The notes under the pieces: generated by a model
Databases searched by the model: none
What the model was told of the DNA's origin: nothing
Seen by the model: the letters and a program-made list of their open reading frames with translations, nothing else
Translations under genes and position numbers: made by a program
DNA from: Chloroflexota bacterium
GTDB lineage: Bacteria; Chloroflexota; Anaerolineae; JAADDB01
Direction: 5' to 3'
DNA: 6,457 bases
Assembly: GCA_013154135.1 (NCBI GenBank)
Contig: JAADDB010000075.1
Location: forward strand, 1 to 6,457
Shown: positions 5,900-6,457 of the stretch, piece after piece
Position numbering within the stretch: the stretch's first letter is position 1
How the letters are laid out: each line of letters starts with the position of its first letter

Positions 5900-6010
5900 G
5901 GAACACCCTCCCGGGGCTGAGCCGAAATTCGGGCTCCACTTACTCGTAACTCGTTAGCTCTTTGCCACGCCTCGGATGTCTGAGCGCACGCGAATAAAGG
6001 AGAAGCGCCG

Positions 6011-6457
6011 TTGGAGACTCAGGACAAGGTAACCCTCTCCCACTTCGAAGTTCGCCCTCTTATGGAGGCCTGGAGGAAGGGGGAAGAAAGCGGGGAATCC
6101 TCCCCGGACTTGGGTCGCACCCGTGTGACCGTTCAACTTTCCCCAGAGGGCATACACTACCCGACCGGGCTCCGACTTCCCTGGGAAGCTGCCGAGGAGA
6201 TCGTGAACCACCCCAACGTCTGTTTCCGGTTCGACCGGAAAGGCCTGACCCGCTTGCAGATCTTCTCCCCCCTGACCGGGCGGGTGGTGGCCTTGTACCC
6301 GACGGGGACCGCTCCGACCCTCACCCTGTCCGGGATCCCCATGCACCGGATTCAGGGCACAGACCCCTGGCGGGATACGATGGCGAAGGTACGGGCAGCG
6401 CGCCCGCGAGGCCGGGTGTTAGATACATGTATGGGCTTGGGGTACACGGCCATCGCA
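6011..6457 (+). CDS. Predicted SAM-dependent methyltransferase, N-terminal part (runs off the window)
   Basis: The frame stays open from a TTG at 6011 to the last base, 149 codons, and is cut by the window edge. AAAGGAG (5996-6002) lies 8 bases before the TTG; the next in-frame start, ATG at 6062, has no ribosome binding site, and a stop at 5981-5983 limits the frame upstream. Residues 36-95 look like a small N-terminal domain (RTRVTVQLSPEG, then GLRLPWEAAEEIV). Residues 107-123 (SGIPMHRIQGTDPWRDT) lead into VLDTCMGLGYTAIA (136-149), a glycine-rich SAM-binding motif I with Asp138, Gly142 and Gly144, and Cys140 in place of the usual first glycine. From memory this pattern matches the predicted archaeal-type methyltransferases grouped as COG2521. 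The substrate is unknown to me and the catalytic half is not visible. Its strong promoter suggests good expression. Confidence 0.75.
   Translation, partial: METQDKVTLSHFEVRPLMEAWRKGEESGESSPDLGRTRVTVQLSPEGIHYPTGLRLPWEAAEEIVNHPNVCFRFDRKGLTRLQIFSPLTGRVVALYPTGTAPTLTLSGIPMHRIQGTDPWRDTMAKVRAARPRGRVLDTCMGLGYTAIA

Larger units (their letters stand above)
5706..6010. other. Divergent control region between livJ and the methyltransferase gene
   Basis: These 305 bases hold the leftward liv promoter with its palindrome and tandem ribosome binding site, and the rightward promoter with a leader of about 105 bases. The leader contains a small hairpin (5919-5936, GAGCC/GGCTC plus one inner G-C pair after a bulged G, loop AAATT) without a following U-run. 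I see no convincing gene, riboswitch or leader peptide here. The two predicted transcript starts are about 110 bases apart, so one bound regulator could influence both. Confidence 0.7.

Noticed and set aside
5911..5945. GGGGCTGAGCC resembling part of a TPP riboswitch
   Set aside because: Only the CTGAG core is present. The other conserved TPP helices and the downstream gene type do not fit.
5976..6032. Short frame encoding an 18-residue basic peptide (MSERTRIKEKRRWRLRTR) overlapping the methyltransferase start
   Set aside because: There is no ribosome binding site before its ATG, and it shares the purine-rich sequence that serves the TTG start. Nothing distinguishes it from chance.
5954..6346. 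Minus-strand open frames opposite the methyltransferase
   Set aside because: They have no motifs, are antisense to a frame with a promoter, a ribosome binding site and a SAM-binding motif, and one of them would end in the control region.

Overview
The window carries a bacterial chromosomal segment with an ordinary layout: a tRNA gene, an rRNA pseudouridine synthase, a complete five-gene ABC importer operon of the branched-chain amino acid (HAAT) type, and the first 149 codons of a methyltransferase that runs off the right edge. The DNA is moderately GC-rich. The substrate-binding lipoprotein has a Thr/Pro/Ala/Gln-rich linker after its lipobox cysteine, a common look in Chloroflexota, and the partial methyltransferase resembles a type I remember mostly from Archaea. 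A Chloroflexota (Anaerolineae-like) host is my best guess from style alone, not a demonstrated assignment.

Left part (1-1029). A tRNA-Arg(TCT) gene lies on the minus strand with its own promoter. It is divergent from a RluE-like 23S rRNA pseudouridine synthase on the plus strand. The two share a 237-base spacer that holds a self-complementary -10 element (AGTATACT). The rluE gene converges on the transporter operon, and a strong hairpin with a U-run ends the operon just past the rluE stop codon.

Centre (1030-5705, minus strand). Transcription order is livJ (lipoprotein binding protein), livH and livM (permeases), livG and livF (ATPases). The last four genes are joined by three identical 4-base ATGA overlaps, so they are probably translationally coupled. 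livJ is set apart by a 74-base spacer containing a perfect 10-bp hairpin without a U-run, and it starts behind a perfect tandem duplication of the Shine-Dalgarno 7-mer. This suggests the binding protein is made in excess over the membrane parts. LivJ would capture the substrate outside the membrane, LivH/LivM would form the channel, and LivG/LivF would power it. The exact substrate cannot be read from sequence.

Right part (5706-6457). A 305-base divergent control region holds an extended -10 promoter for the liv operon with a 30-base palindrome at its predicted transcript start, and a near-consensus sigma70-type promoter (TTGACC-17-TATAAT with an upstream A-tract) facing right. The rightward promoter drives a TTG-started gene whose product reaches a SAM-binding motif I just before the window ends.

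I see no CRISPR array, insertion sequence, phage gene or novel defence-like system. The most interesting signals are regulatory (the palindrome, the intercistronic hairpin, the tandem ribosome binding sites), the asymmetric pair of ATPase sites predicted for LivG/LivF, and the methyltransferase.
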